In this document: one piece after another, positions 44,441 to 53,790 of the stretch
Layout of the letters: every line of letters begins with the position of its first letter
How positions within the stretch are numbered: the first letter of the stretch is position 1
NCBI GenBank assembly: GCA_937877535.1
Contig: CALFJF010000048.1
Coordinates: 31,507-95,506, forward strand
DNA length: 64,000 nt
Direction of reading: 5' to 3'
Source: an uncultured Treponema sp.
GTDB taxonomy: Bacteria > Spirochaetota > Spirochaetia > Treponematales > Treponemataceae
Program-made: the position numbers and the translations under genes
The notes under the pieces: generated by a model
Seen by the model: the letters and a program-made list of their open reading frames with translations, nothing else
What the model was told of the DNA's origin: nothing
The model's database searches: none

Positions 44441-45106
44441 TTAAAACGGTTCAAACTCGCGGATTCTGTATTCTGCACCGATTTTTTTGCAGATTTTTGC
44501 GCACTCTTCTTCGTCTGCTTTTGAAATCGTTGTGGAAACCGTGGAAAGAATCACACGGATTCCCGATTTTACGCAATCCTCGGCGAAGCGCAAAAGCGCG
44601 GCATGGGATTCTTTTCCAAAAATCGGATTCACAGTACGAAGATAAATTTCTTCATCGCTTGAATTCAAACTGATAGAAACTGCGTCGATTTTTTTTGCCA
44701 AAAGCGGAGCGATGCTTTTTTTGTTCAAAAGGTCGCCAAGCCCATTTGTGTTGAGTCGGACGCTCTTTTTGAGTTCACGCTTTATAAACAAAGCGACTTC
44801 AAGCAAAACGTCGAGTTTTTCCGTTGGCTCGCCGTAGCCGCAAAAAACGATTTCTTTGTACGACACAAATTCGCTTTTCTTTGATTCAGCCACAAGAGCG
44901 TCAATTACTTCCACCGCAGTCGGTTCTCGCTCAAGCCAGAGCGTGTCCACGTTGGAAAATTCCGTGCGCTCTCCCTTGCGAATGCAAAAAGTACACGCGC
45001 ACGGACAGCGATTCGTGAGATTTATGTAGAGTCCGTCAAATTCGGGATAGACGATTGTGAAGCCTTTTTTCAAAACGTCCTCGCTAAAAATTGTCGTCGC
45101 GGTCAA
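44441..45106 (-). CDS. Radical SAM protein of the TatD-linked type
   Basis: The 221-residue protein has the iron-sulfur motif C34-x3-C38-x2-C41 (CPCACTFC) and the following IRKG, then CGYGEPTEKLDVLLEV and RLNTNGLGDLL, as in short radical SAM proteins often found beside or fused with TatD nucleases. The reaction is unknown. No ATG starts the frame. The TTG at 45106 overlaps the upstream gene; another TTG at 45073 has GAGGA 4 nt upstream and may be the real start. Confidence 0.8.
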   Translation of the reverse strand: MTATTIFSEDVLKKGFTIVYPEFDGLYINLTNRCPCACTFCIRKGERTEFSNVDTLWLEREPTAVEVIDALVAESKKSEFVSYKEIVFCGYGEPTEKLDVLLEVALFIKRELKKSVRLNTNGLGDLLNKKSIAPLLAKKIDAVSISLNSSDEEIYLRTVNPIFGKESHAALLRFAEDCVKSGIRVILSTVSTTISKADEEECAKICKKIGAEYRIREFEPF

Positions 45107-45860
45107 ACATGTGCGTCACAAACTCAACAACAAGGGTTTTGTACACGTCGTCGCTAAAAAGCGGTTTTTGCAAAAGGTCGATTGTTTCTTTTGAAAGAAC
45201 GCCGTTTTCAGCCATTTCGACTCCGCCTTTGAAATACTTATCTCGGAGCATTTTGAGTCTACGCTCGCCCCCGCGATGATGAAGCGAGCGCATTTGCGGA
45301 CACGCCACAAGTTGATAGCCGTCGTGTCCCAAAATGATGTCAAATTGCTTTACGATTGGTTCGTACACAACGTCAATGTCGCACCAGGCACAACTCGAAA
45401 GAAGAAGAATTTTTTGACCTTCCTTTTGATTTTGAAGTCCGTGCATAGGTTTATTCATCGCGTCGGGGTCATCGAGTTTTTGCCCCATGTACGGATGCAC
45501 CATACCCACGATTCTGTCCATAAGGCATTTCATTTGCCCCGGAACTCCAAAAAGGTAGAGCGGAAAACTCCAAATTACAACGTCCGCCGTTTCCAATTTT
45601 CGCCGAATTTCTGGAACGTCGTCATCTTTCATAAAGCAACTACCGTCTGGTCGTCCCCAGCAACTAAGGCAACCGCGGCACGGCGTTATGTTCATTTTGT
45701 CTATAAAAATGTATTCGCTTTCAAATTTTTGAGATGATTTCATGCCGTCCACAAACGCATTCGTGGGAACAAGCGTTCCGCTCCGTTCGTTTTTGGGACT
45801 TGCCACCATGACGAGTATTTTTTTCTTTTCGTTTTTTTCGATTGGATTTTCTTCCTGCAT
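45084..45860 (-). CDS. Flavodoxin-fold NAD(P)H-dependent FMN reductase / iron-sulfur flavoprotein
   Basis: The 258-residue protein starts MQEENPIEKNEKKKIL, then has the flavin-binding VMVASPKNERSGT and a compact cysteine cluster C61/C64/C67/C75 (CRGCLSCW), as in Isf-type flavoproteins that carry a 4Fe-4S cluster. The conserved WSFPLYLFGVPGQMKCLMDR follows. It overlaps the radical SAM gene, suggesting the pair work together as electron donor and enzyme (inference). The start lacks a clear ribosome binding site. Confidence 0.82.
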   Translation of the reverse strand: MQEENPIEKNEKKKILVMVASPKNERSGTLVPTNAFVDGMKSSQKFESEYIFIDKMNITPCRGCLSCWGRPDGSCFMKDDDVPEIRRKLETADVVIWSFPLYLFGVPGQMKCLMDRIVGMVHPYMGQKLDDPDAMNKPMHGLQNQKEGQKILLLSSCAWCDIDVVYEPIVKQFDIILGHDGYQLVACPQMRSLHHRGGERRLKMLRDKYFKGGVEMAENGVLSKETIDLLQKPLFSDDVYKTLVVEFVTHMFDRDDNF

Positions 45861-45998
45861 AAAAAAAATTATATCATTTTTGAGCAGAGCCTGCCACTCA
45901 CAAGAAAAATCGCACAAACTCAAAAAATCGAATGATGTGTGCGGAATTGAACAAAAGCGCGTCGCATTTATTCAATAGACTTGCGCGATTTTTTCTTA

Positions 45999-46026
45999 TA
46001 TAGTAGACCTGTTCGGAAATTCCGAA
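45999..46026 (+). promoter_or_regulatory. Candidate promoter and CTGTTC-type copy E before the GGDEF gene
   Basis: TATAGT (45999-46004) is followed by AGACCTGTTCGGAAATTCCG, where TTCGGAA (46012-46018) and TTCCGAA (46020-46026) form a perfect palindrome. The order 'TATA-T-AGACCTGTTC' is the same as at the WYL gene (56985). The -35 region is not recognisable. Confidence 0.45.
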
Positions 46027-46102
46027 TCGCTCTATTATTAAAAAAAGTTGAGAAATATTACAAAAAGACGAATTAAAAAAAATAATTTCAGAGGGTGCTT
46101 TC

Positions 46103-47902
46103 TTGGAAACATTCAACCAGAGGCGAATCAGCGACGTGTCTTTTGTCGTAGACAAAAATCTCAACGTTTTTGAAGGAAATCGCAGTTTTTTGCGGCTTTT
46201 TTCTGTTACAGACCCACATTTGCATCTCGCTCATTACATGGACGAAGCGGACAGGCGCAATTTTTCACATTATCTTGAGCATTTTCCCGAAGGGCAAGAA
46301 GGAAGTGCCTCGGTTGCGTCGCAAAATCCATATTTTATTGTCAGTATAAAACCTAAAGAAACATCGCCGTCGCTCAGTTGTCTTCTGTATGTTGCACGGC
46401 GAGAGGACGGTCTTTTTAAGATTGACGTAAAGGAACTTTCATATTCCAAAGTCCTTCTTGACCGTGCGCTTCTTGAAAGCCGCGAATATCGCTCGCTTTT
46501 GCAAAATTTTGACGCATATTACTATGTTTTTGACGGGGCAAAATTCACGCTCAAAAATACAAAAGACGCAACAAGCCTTTTTGAAGGAAGCGCGGAAGAT
46601 TTTGAAGATTATTTTTCAAACAATTTTCAGTTGAGTCACACAAACGAAGACACAAAAGCGCAACTCACTTCGATGATTGTTGACTCGCTCAAATTTACTG
46701 CGAACAAAATCTACAAACTCCTCAAAACCGACAAAGAACTTGTTACCGTTCACACCGTTCGCACATCAACGCGCTCAACTTCGCTCATAATTGGAAGCAT
46801 TGCAACGGGCGGAAGCGGCGAGCAACTTGTTCAAAATCTCTACAGCGAAGACAAAGACGGTCTTACGGGACTGTACAACAAAAAATCGATTACAGAACTC
46901 GCCATTCAAAAAGTCAACGAGGCAAAAAATCCCGTTTCGCTTATCGTTATGGACGTTGACAAGTTCAAAGAATGTAACGATACATACGGACACGCCTTTG
47001 GCGACAAGGTTCTTATCGCGGTTTCAAATTGCATAAAAGATGCAATCAAAGGAATTGGAATTGGCGGACGAATTGGTGGCGACGAATTTTTGATTGTGCT
47101 CGACAAAACGGAAGAAGAGGATATTCGGACAGTTGCACGGAATATTCGCACAGGACTCCAATGGAGCATTACAGCAGTTGACCCTGCAAACGTTGTAACG
47201 TGTTCTATGGGAATCGCGCGACATCCTCTTAATGCAAAAAATTACGACGACCTTTTCAAAATCGCGGACAAATGCCTTTACATTGCAAAAAACAAAGGGC
47301 GAAACTGCTATATCATTTACAAGCCCGAAATGCACGACCCCGTGATTATTCACAACGAAAAAAACGCAAACGAAGTTGCGACGGGCGAATATTTTGGAAA
47401 AAGCGCGATGATGGAAGTTGAAATCTTTACGCTTATCAACGACGGAAAAATCGAGGAAGCGGTTAAAAAACTCGTGGATTATATTCAAATGAACTCGGTT
47501 TCTGTGTATGATTTAACATCTTCTATGTACAAAAAATTCGAGCGGATTTTTTATTCTGAAAAAAAGCCGCTGAATCACAAAAATTGGACAGAAAAGTCTG
47601 ATTTTAGGCAAGAATATTTTGCATCTGATGGCTATCATAGTAATTATTTCAAGTATTTTAATGATAACGACTTTTTGCATCTGGATAATACCGCAGTTCT
47701 TGACACGATTGACCAGTCAAAATATGAAATGTACAAAACGAACGATATTGCGTCCACGCTTGAAGTTCTTGCACACGGAAACGGCGCAAAAACGCGCATT
47801 CTTGTTTGCTACGACCTTTTTAAGCCGAGTCGCACGTTCCCAAAGGAAAAAATAATATTCGCAATCGCGGCGGCGCGACTCATCGCGCTCAAACTCGATT
47901 AA
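46103..47902 (+). CDS. GGDEF-domain protein, probable diguanylate cyclase
   Basis: Probably makes cyclic di-GMP. The 599-residue soluble protein has an N-terminal sensory part (about 1-240, PAS-like, unassigned), then DGLTGLYNK at 252-260, and an intact GGDEF at 325-329. No RxxD inhibitory site is seen upstream (KGIGI). A C-terminal extension of about 190 residues has no recognised domain. The start is TTG with GAGGG upstream. A terminator follows. Confidence 0.88.
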   Translation: METFNQRRISDVSFVVDKNLNVFEGNRSFLRLFSVTDPHLHLAHYMDEADRRNFSHYLEHFPEGQEGSASVASQNPYFIVSIKPKETSPSLSCLLYVARREDGLFKIDVKELSYSKVLLDRALLESREYRSLLQNFDAYYYVFDGAKFTLKNTKDATSLFEGSAEDFEDYFSNNFQLSHTNEDTKAQLTSMIVDSLKFTANKIYKLLKTDKELVTVHTVRTSTRSTSLIIGSIATGGSGEQLVQNLYSEDKDGLTGLYNKKSITELAIQKVNEAKNPVSLIVMDVDKFKECNDTYGHAFGDKVLIAVSNCIKDAIKGIGIGGRIGGDEFLIVLDKTEEEDIRTVARNIRTGLQWSITAVDPANVVTCSMGIARHPLNAKNYDDLFKIADKCLYIAKNKGRNCYIIYKPEMHDPVIIHNEKNANEVATGEYFGKSAMMEVEIFTLINDGKIEEAVKKLVDYIQMNSVSVYDLTSSMYKKFERIFYSEKKPLNHKNWTEKSDFRQEYFASDGYHSNYFKYFNDNDFLHLDNTAVLDTIDQSKYEMYKTNDIASTLEVLAHGNGAKTRILVCYDLFKPSRTFPKEKIIFAIAAARLIALKLD

Positions 47903-47942
47903 GCGATGCTTTTTTGTTACAATCACCAAAAATCTAATTTTG

Positions 47943-47970
47943 AGCGGAAAAATCCCCTTTTCCGCTTTTT
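47943..47970 (+). terminator. Terminator of the GGDEF gene
   Basis: AGCGGAAAA (47943-47951) pairs perfectly with TTTTCCGCT (47958-47966), followed by TTTTTC. Confidence 0.8.
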
Positions 47971-47991
47971 CTTTTTGAAATGGAGGAATAA

Positions 47992-49305
47992 ATGAAAATT
48001 ATCGTGGCAGGCTCTGGCGGAAGAGAACACGCTATCGCTTGGAAACTTGCAGAGAGCGATTTGGTGAGCGAAGTTGTTTGCGTGCCAGGAAACGGCGGAA
48101 CTCAATTTGAAAAAAAGTGCCGAAACGTTTTGGTGGAAGGCGATTTTATTGAATCGTTTGTAAAAACGGCGATTTTTGAAAAAGCCGATTTTGCGGTAAT
48201 TGGTCCAGAAGACCCGCTGTCCGAAGGAATTGCTGACGCGCTTTTGAAAGCAGGAATTCCGTGCGTAGGTCCCACAAAACGCGGGGCGGCTCTGGAAGCG
48301 AGTAAAGATTTATCAAAACAGTTTATGCAAAAATACGGAGTTTCTTGCGCAAAATCAAAAACGTTTTCAAACGCCGAGGACGCGCTTTCGTTTGTTCGCG
48401 CAGAAGGTGCGCCAATCGTCATAAAAGCGGACGGACTTGCGGCAGGAAAAGGCGTTATTGTTGCAAAAACAACAAACGAAGCGGAAGAAGCCATCAAATC
48501 GCTCACAACATCTTTGGGCGGAGCAGCAAAAAAACTCGTAATCGAAGAATATTTACAAGGAGTTGAGATTTCAGTTCTTGCGGCGGTAAGCGTTACAGAA
48601 AAAAGTGCGGCAGCGGGCAAAGCAAAAATCGTGCCGTTTCTTCCCGCGCGTGACCACAAGCGACTTTTGGATGGAGCAAAAGGTCCAAACACGGGTGGAA
48701 TGGGCGCAGTCTGCCCGCCCGAAGACGTTACAGAAGAAACAATGCGCCTTTTTGAGGAGCGGATTCTCGCTCCAACGCTTCGCGGTCTTATCGAAGAAAA
48801 AATTGATTATCGCGGTTTTATTTTCTTTGGACTCATGCTTACAAAAGACGGCCCAAAATGCCTTGAATACAACGTGCGCTTAGGCGACCCCGAAACGCAA
48901 GCGGTGCTTCCGATGATGGACTCGGATTTTGCTTCTCTTTGCCGCACCATTACGGACGAAAACGGCTCTCTTTCGGACTTTTCTCTCAAATGGAAGAGAG
49001 GATTTCAGGTAGCTCCCGTGGCAGTTTCAGGCGGATACCCAGGAAAGTACAAAAAAGGAATTCCGATTTTGATTGAAACAGAGAAAATCGAAAAAACGGC
49101 TGCAAAAATATTTGTTGCGGGGGCAAAAACAAACGAAACTGGTAAACTTTTGACAAGCGGTGGCAGAGTTCTTGCGTGTAGCGCACACGGCGAATCGTTC
49201 CAAGAAGCATGGCAAAGTGCCTACAACGCGCTTTCCGCCGTCCATTTTGACGAAATGCAATACCGAAAAGACATTGGTCTTCCTGGAGCGGCGGTGTCAG
49301 AATAA
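47992..49305 (+). CDS. purD: Phosphoribosylamine-glycine ligase
   Basis: Second step of purine synthesis: joins glycine to phosphoribosylamine using ATP. The 437-residue protein starts MKIIVAGSGGREHAIAWKL. It has the ATP-grasp core (IVIKADGLAAGKGVIVA, VIEEYLQGVEISVLAAV), GANTGGMGAV-type PNTGGMGAVCPPED, and the late YNVRLGDPETQAVLP. GGAGG lies upstream. It stands alone; no other pur gene is near. Confidence 0.96.
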   Translation: MKIIVAGSGGREHAIAWKLAESDLVSEVVCVPGNGGTQFEKKCRNVLVEGDFIESFVKTAIFEKADFAVIGPEDPLSEGIADALLKAGIPCVGPTKRGAALEASKDLSKQFMQKYGVSCAKSKTFSNAEDALSFVRAEGAPIVIKADGLAAGKGVIVAKTTNEAEEAIKSLTTSLGGAAKKLVIEEYLQGVEISVLAAVSVTEKSAAAGKAKIVPFLPARDHKRLLDGAKGPNTGGMGAVCPPEDVTEETMRLFEERILAPTLRGLIEEKIDYRGFIFFGLMLTKDGPKCLEYNVRLGDPETQAVLPMMDSDFASLCRTITDENGSLSDFSLKWKRGFQVAPVAVSGGYPGKYKKGIPILIETEKIEKTAAKIFVAGAKTNETGKLLTSGGRVLACSAHGESFQEAWQSAYNALSAVHFDEMQYRKDIGLPGAAVSE

Positions 49306-49321
49306 AGGCGACCGCCATTTT

Positions 49322-49335
49322 GCGCAAAATTGCGC
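49322..49335. repeat. Short palindrome after purD
   Basis: GCGCAA-AA-TTGCGC, just after the purD stop. A longer pairing GCGCTTG...CAAGCGC encloses about 30 nt downstream. Neither has a U-tract. I see nothing else in the 256-nt gap except the promoter candidate near its end. Confidence 0.35.
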
Positions 49336-49470
49336 TTGTCGAACTCGCATTTTTAGGCGATTTCGGCAAGCGCAAACTGTTTATTTGCAGCAGACGTTTG
49401 CCGAACATATCAAAAACGCACGTTTCGCCCGCTTGAAGAAAACGCGCGAAAGCGGTACAATCAATCAAAA

Positions 49471-49499
49471 TTTCCTATTATTCCAATAGGTTTTATAAT
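49471..49499 (+). promoter_or_regulatory. Candidate promoter of the EAL gene
   Basis: A perfect TATAAT (49494-49499) lies 17 bp after TTTCCT (49471-49476). The spacer holds a CCTATT/AATAGG hairpin related to the intergenic repeats. The predicted leader is about 55 nt with CGGAGGCAG before the ATG. Confidence 0.4.
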
Positions 49500-49561
49500 A
49501 AAATTTCGTTTTGGCAGAGGAAAACGATGTAGGCTAGTTTTGAAAAAGTCGGAGGCAGAAA

Positions 49562-50860
49562 ATGAAAAGTCAAGTACTCGAATATCAAACTATTTCGGTC
49601 ATACAAAATGACATTATAGAAGGCTTCTACAACAAGGAAGCCTTTTATTCGCAGGTTGGGGAGCGGCTTTCGCTTGAGCCGAATGCGAATCCGTATCTCG
49701 TCTACGCCAACATCGACGACTTCAAGCTGGTGAACGACCTTTTCGGGCGCAAAAAAGGCAACGACATCCTGCAAAAAACGGCGCGATATTTGCAGGAACT
49801 GAGCCGCGCCAACGGACTGTGCGCCCACATCGACGCGGACAGGTTTTATATCTTTTTGAGCGAACAGGATTTTTCAGAAAACGCGCTCATCCACATCTCA
49901 GACCTGCTCCAAAAGTCAATCAGGAAGGCGGCGACTCCCGTCATCATCCGATTTGGCGTGTACAAAATCGAAAATCCCTCCGACAGCGTTTCCGTGATGG
50001 CGGGCTACGCAAAGCGCGCGCTAAAGACAATCAAGGGCGACGCGATTAAGCGAATCGCCTACTACGACAACCGTTTTTTGGAGGAGATGCACCACGAGCA
50101 GAAGGTCGTCTCCGAATTCGACAACGCGCTCAAAGAAAGGCAGTTCAACATCTTCCTGCAGCCGCAGGTTTCGTCCGAGAACGGCTTGCAGGGCGCGGAA
50201 GTCCTTGTTCGCTGGATTCATCCCAAAATCGGACTCGTTCCGCCGTACAAATTCATAGACACGCTCGAAAAAATCGGCCTGATTTCGCTCCTCGACAAAA
50301 ACGTGTGGGAGCAGGCGGCGGCCCTCCTCAAGTCCTGGGAAGGCACGGCGAATGAAAGTCTGTATCTTTCGATAAATCTCTCGACGAAGGACTTCTACTA
50401 TCTTGATGTCTATGAAACGCTCACAAAAATCGCGGAGCGGCACGAAATCGAGCCGAAAAAACTCCGGCTTGAAATCACCGAGTCGGTTTTGATGAGCGAC
50501 GTTGACAAACTGATTGGAATCACGAGGCGGCTTCACAAATACGGATTTTTGATTGAAATCGACGACTTCGGGAAGGGCTACTCGTCGTTGAGCATGCTCA
50601 AGGACATTGACGTGGACGTCCTCAAAATCGACATGGAATTCTTGCGCGAGACCGAACACGAAGAAAAAAGCCGGATTATCCTCGAATCCATCATCGAAAT
50701 GAGCAGGCGGCTCGGAATCGAGGTCATCACCGAGGGCGTGGAGACGGAAAGGCAGAAGACGCTCCTTGAATCAATCGGCTGTAGCCTTTTTCAGGGATAT
50801 TTTTTCGACAAGCCGATGAGCGTGCGGGAATTTGAGAAAAAGTGGAAAAAGGGGGCATGA
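49562..50860 (+). CDS. EAL-domain cyclic di-GMP phosphodiesterase with degenerate GGDEF domain
   Basis: The 432-residue protein has an N-terminal GGDEF-fold domain whose signature is DADRF (91-95), so it is very likely not a cyclase. The EAL domain is well kept: E213-V-L, N272, E304, D334-D335, K355 and E391 (EGVET). It should degrade cyclic di-GMP, possibly with the first domain as a GTP or partner sensor. Codon use is richer in G and C than the purD side, suggesting a different history. No membrane segment is seen. Confidence 0.92.
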   Translation: MKSQVLEYQTISVIQNDIIEGFYNKEAFYSQVGERLSLEPNANPYLVYANIDDFKLVNDLFGRKKGNDILQKTARYLQELSRANGLCAHIDADRFYIFLSEQDFSENALIHISDLLQKSIRKAATPVIIRFGVYKIENPSDSVSVMAGYAKRALKTIKGDAIKRIAYYDNRFLEEMHHEQKVVSEFDNALKERQFNIFLQPQVSSENGLQGAEVLVRWIHPKIGLVPPYKFIDTLEKIGLISLLDKNVWEQAAALLKSWEGTANESLYLSINLSTKDFYYLDVYETLTKIAERHEIEPKKLRLEITESVLMSDVDKLIGITRRLHKYGFLIEIDDFGKGYSSLSMLKDIDVDVLKIDMEFLRETEHEEKSRIILESIIEMSRRLGIEVITEGVETERQKTLLESIGCSLFQGYFFDKPMSVREFEKKWKKGA

Positions 50861-50861
50861 C

Positions 50862-51068
50862 ATGGCACTTTCAGCTGGAATCAGTCGGGACGGAGCGTGG
50901 GAACTTCTCAAAAAGTACAATTCAGACCCGTTCCATTTGGAGCACGGCGAAATCGTCGAGCAGTGTGCAGGTCACATCGGAAAGGTCGTTTTCCTTGTTG
51001 AAGCGCTGTGCAAGGCACGAAATAAAATCATCACTGAGCATACGCTCCTCCTGTTGCAGAGAGTGTAG
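50862..51068 (+). pseudogene. Truncated HD-domain hydrolase N-terminus
   Basis: The 68-codon frame MALSAGISRDGAWELLKKYN then DPFHLEHGEIVE resembles the beginning of HDIG-type HD hydrolases, whose first helix commonly reads ELLKKYN...FHL.HA. After about 35 codons the similarity stops, and the frame ends in an unrelated tail. It begins one base after the EAL stop. I read it as a remnant left by a deletion. It could instead be a real short protein. Confidence 0.45.
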
Positions 51069-51075
51069 CACGGCA

Positions 51076-51111
51076 CACTATCATTTTGTGATAGTGGAGA
51101 ATTTTTTTTTG
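51076..51111 (+). terminator. Terminator after the EAL region
   Basis: CACTATCA (51076-51083) pairs perfectly with TGATAGTG (51089-51096). After GAGAA comes T9. The gap between stem and T-tract is a little long, so efficiency is uncertain. It lies between convergent transcripts. Confidence 0.5.
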
Positions 51112-51122
51112 CAGAAAGTGCA

Positions 51123-52091
51123 TTATTTATTCGCAGAAAAATTCAGCTTCATCATTATGGGCAAGTGGTCGGAAACGCCTTGCTTGTATTCTTCTGTGCT
51201 TTTGTATGTTGTGCCGCCAATTTTGATTGAATCGTAACTCTCTTTTTTTCGGGGTGAAAAGACATGGTGCATTTGTTCTGATACATTGAACAGAGAATTT
51301 CTGCTGACGATAAAGTGGTCGTAATCATTTGCGAGGCTTATTTTCATGCCGGCAGTCGAAAGTGTTGTGCGTAAAGAATTTGCATCAGCATACATCCCAG
51401 AATCGCCGTCTACAATGGCATCGCCAAATGCAGAACTAGGTACGAATTCCCGTCGTCGCATATTAAAGTCTCCAGCGATAATGATTGGCTTTCTTTTATA
51501 ATGTCTGTATAGGTTTTCCAATTGTTCCTTTTCTTTCCTCAATTCTTGACTTCCTGGTCCTGGTGCATGGACATTTACGACATAAAATGTTTGTGCAGAA
51601 TTTTTCGGAAACGAAAATTCAAGCACCTGCTCATGATTCTTGTCAAACTGGTAGGTGCGGCAATCATCTGCTACATTGTTGTCTTGGTCATATTTATATG
51701 CGCGAAAATTCAGCTTCTTTGACAAATCATTTACAAGCAGGACATTCTTTTCATCGTACAAAACTGCGTTGTTTAAGTCATAAGAACAGGTAGCATATTT
51801 TACGCTGGTTGTAGATTTCCATTTTCCGCCTTTACCGTTCAGTATTTCAATTAAGGGATTTATATCATTCTCCGAATTCAAACGCACTTCTTGTAACAAT
51901 ACGATACTTGCTCCAGATTGTTTGATTACTGCAGCAATCTGGTTTTTCCATTTTGCATTTCCAAAATCATGCTCTGAACTTCCAGGACCATGCCCTTGTA
52001 CGTTAAAGGACATAATCGTCAGTTCCTTCGCAAAAATACCAAATGAGCAGAGAAAAACAAGTAAATTGAACAAAAAAACTTTTTTTCTCAT
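51123..52091 (-). CDS. Exported DNase I-like (EEP family) nuclease
   Basis: The 322-residue precursor has a signal peptide (MRKKVFLFNLLVFLCSFGIFA). The mature part has the exonuclease-endonuclease-phosphatase motifs: SFNVQGHGPG, VLLQEVR with E68, VNVHA, GDFNMRRREF, NDYDHF, and SDHLP with D308-H309. The metal and catalytic residues look complete, so it should cut nucleic acid (or a phosphoester) outside the cytoplasm. Its ATG overlaps the stop of the preceding gene by 4 nt. It is the last gene of the 55.6-51.1 kb operon. Confidence 0.85.
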   Translation of the reverse strand: MRKKVFLFNLLVFLCSFGIFAKELTIMSFNVQGHGPGSSEHDFGNAKWKNQIAAVIKQSGASIVLLQEVRLNSENDINPLIEILNGKGGKWKSTTSVKYATCSYDLNNAVLYDEKNVLLVNDLSKKLNFRAYKYDQDNNVADDCRTYQFDKNHEQVLEFSFPKNSAQTFYVVNVHAPGPGSQELRKEKEQLENLYRHYKRKPIIIAGDFNMRRREFVPSSAFGDAIVDGDSGMYADANSLRTTLSTAGMKISLANDYDHFIVSRNSLFNVSEQMHHVFSPRKKESYDSIKIGGTTYKSTEEYKQGVSDHLPIMMKLNFSANK

Positions 52092-53782
52092 TCTTCTATT
52101 ACATAAGCCTTGCCATTAAAGATGACGCTTACAGGAATCCTATTCTTCATTGAGTTTAACAATTTTACTGAATCGTTTAAATCTACTTCATAATTGAATT
52201 CGATAGGATATAATGTATGCTTCAACACAATTCCGCCAAAATAATAACCTTCCGTTTTCCAGTCCACTTTTTGTTTGCCTGTAGTATACACTAAATCGCA
52301 GTTCTTTACTGTTTTGGCGAACTTTTTTAGTTTTTTTGATTCTTTCTCATCGATTGACATGGAAATCTCAAGCGGCTCTGTTCTACCTTCCCTATAGAAC
52401 ACGGCAACCAATTCGGTGTTTGAACTCATTACCCATTGCAACGGAATCTTTGCGTTAATTTGGCACACTTTCGGCGAAAAAACAATAATAGTGCTTTGAA
52501 CTTTCTTTATATCGTTTATTGCACCCTGCACCAATGACGACGAGGACTGAAGTCCGAACCAGTACAAGACTTCATTCACCGCCTGCGTGTCATTTCTGTA
52601 TTGTTGTTCAATGGATGTAACAGAAACGGTTTTATCGCCGACCCGTTTCAGCAAGGCACGGCTTAATTCCAAACCATCATAATAATTCCTAACACTTAAA
52701 TCGCTTGCATCATATACTTTTTGCAAATTTTTGACATCCAAAAACTGATTGTCCACCTCTGCCGAAAGTTCATTGATGTTCCGTACAAGCAGGCGTTTCG
52801 CATTTTCGGTATCATTCAGTTGCGCATACACTAATGCACAAAAGTAGTAATCATTCCATGAAGTTTTATTTGTTTCGATGAATTTGAGTTTGCGAATGAT
52901 TTCATTTCTATTTGTTTTTTGATTCTTAAGCAAAATGGCTATTTTTCCTTTATACGCATCAACTGCCGTTCTGTCATATCGGAAAATTTCTATGTTTTCT
53001 TTTTCAAAACGGTCATAATAATTCAATGCAGCTTGTTCGTCACCAGTTTGGGCTGCAGCTTTTGCCAAATGATACCAAAACATCGGGAAATGCTGAACAT
53101 AACGACCTTCGCTCATATTCTTTAAATTTGCATATATCCGTTTTTCATTAGTATCCTTAATATACTTGAACATTTCTTCAAGTTCCTTTTTATTAAGTCG
53201 CCATTCATCGGAAAGCTTGTATTTTTGCACCAAGTCATACGTATATATATTCAAATCTTGGTACAACGAGTTCAAATTATCTTCTGTCAAAGTCTGCAAT
53301 TGAAACATCTTTTCATCGTATTCGTCAGAAAGTTTATTTTTATATTGCTGATAGCTTACAAAGATATTTCCCGCAGTCCGTGCCGTATTGATTGCAATCG
53401 ATAATGGATTAAGACTCCCCGTGACGATGGTCGTAACAGGAGGAATTGAATTGTACAAGGCTTGATTCATCGACTTTTCTATTGATGCTTCAAGCCGTTC
53501 TCTATTCTTATGATTCTTGCGCTCGTTGTAAATGGCGTTCGCTAAGTTGTTGATAGTATCAACGCTGTTGTAGTCATGTATTGTTTCAAAATTCATGTTA
53601 CCGTTGAGATTTTCGTATTCCTCTTCAAGCGCAATAATATTATTGTATGTCTTAAGTTTGTACGTAACATACTGCGCATAATTCATCATAAAAATTGCCT
53701 GTTTCTGCGCTTGAGTAGGCTCTGCAGCAAAGAGGGAACAAGAAAATACAACACAGATAAATAAAATACTGATATTTTTCAT
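52088..53782 (-). CDS. Exported helical protein of unknown function
   Basis: I do not recognise this family. The 564-residue precursor has a signal peptide (MKNISILFICVVFSCSLFAAE). The body is mostly helical; parts look TPR-like (HLAKAAAQTGDEQAALNYYDRFEKE; YFCALVYAQLNDTENAKRLL). A beta-rich end follows (about 440-564). It overlaps the nuclease gene (ATGA), so the two exported proteins are made together. A helper, partner or immunity role for the nuclease is possible but is inference. Confidence 0.75.
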   Translation of the reverse strand: MKNISILFICVVFSCSLFAAEPTQAQKQAIFMMNYAQYVTYKLKTYNNIIALEEEYENLNGNMNFETIHDYNSVDTINNLANAIYNERKNHKNRERLEASIEKSMNQALYNSIPPVTTIVTGSLNPLSIAINTARTAGNIFVSYQQYKNKLSDEYDEKMFQLQTLTEDNLNSLYQDLNIYTYDLVQKYKLSDEWRLNKKELEEMFKYIKDTNEKRIYANLKNMSEGRYVQHFPMFWYHLAKAAAQTGDEQAALNYYDRFEKENIEIFRYDRTAVDAYKGKIAILLKNQKTNRNEIIRKLKFIETNKTSWNDYYFCALVYAQLNDTENAKRLLVRNINELSAEVDNQFLDVKNLQKVYDASDLSVRNYYDGLELSRALLKRVGDKTVSVTSIEQQYRNDTQAVNEVLYWFGLQSSSSLVQGAINDIKKVQSTIIVFSPKVCQINAKIPLQWVMSSNTELVAVFYREGRTEPLEISMSIDEKESKKLKKFAKTVKNCDLVYTTGKQKVDWKTEGYYFGGIVLKHTLYPIEFNYEVDLNDSVKLLNSMKNRIPVSVIFNGKAYVIEE

Positions 53783-53790
53783 GCTATTAC

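Noticed and set aside
49160..49489. 109-codon frame across the purD end and gap
   Set aside because: It overlaps purD in another frame and lacks a start signal; the translation has no domain-like pattern.
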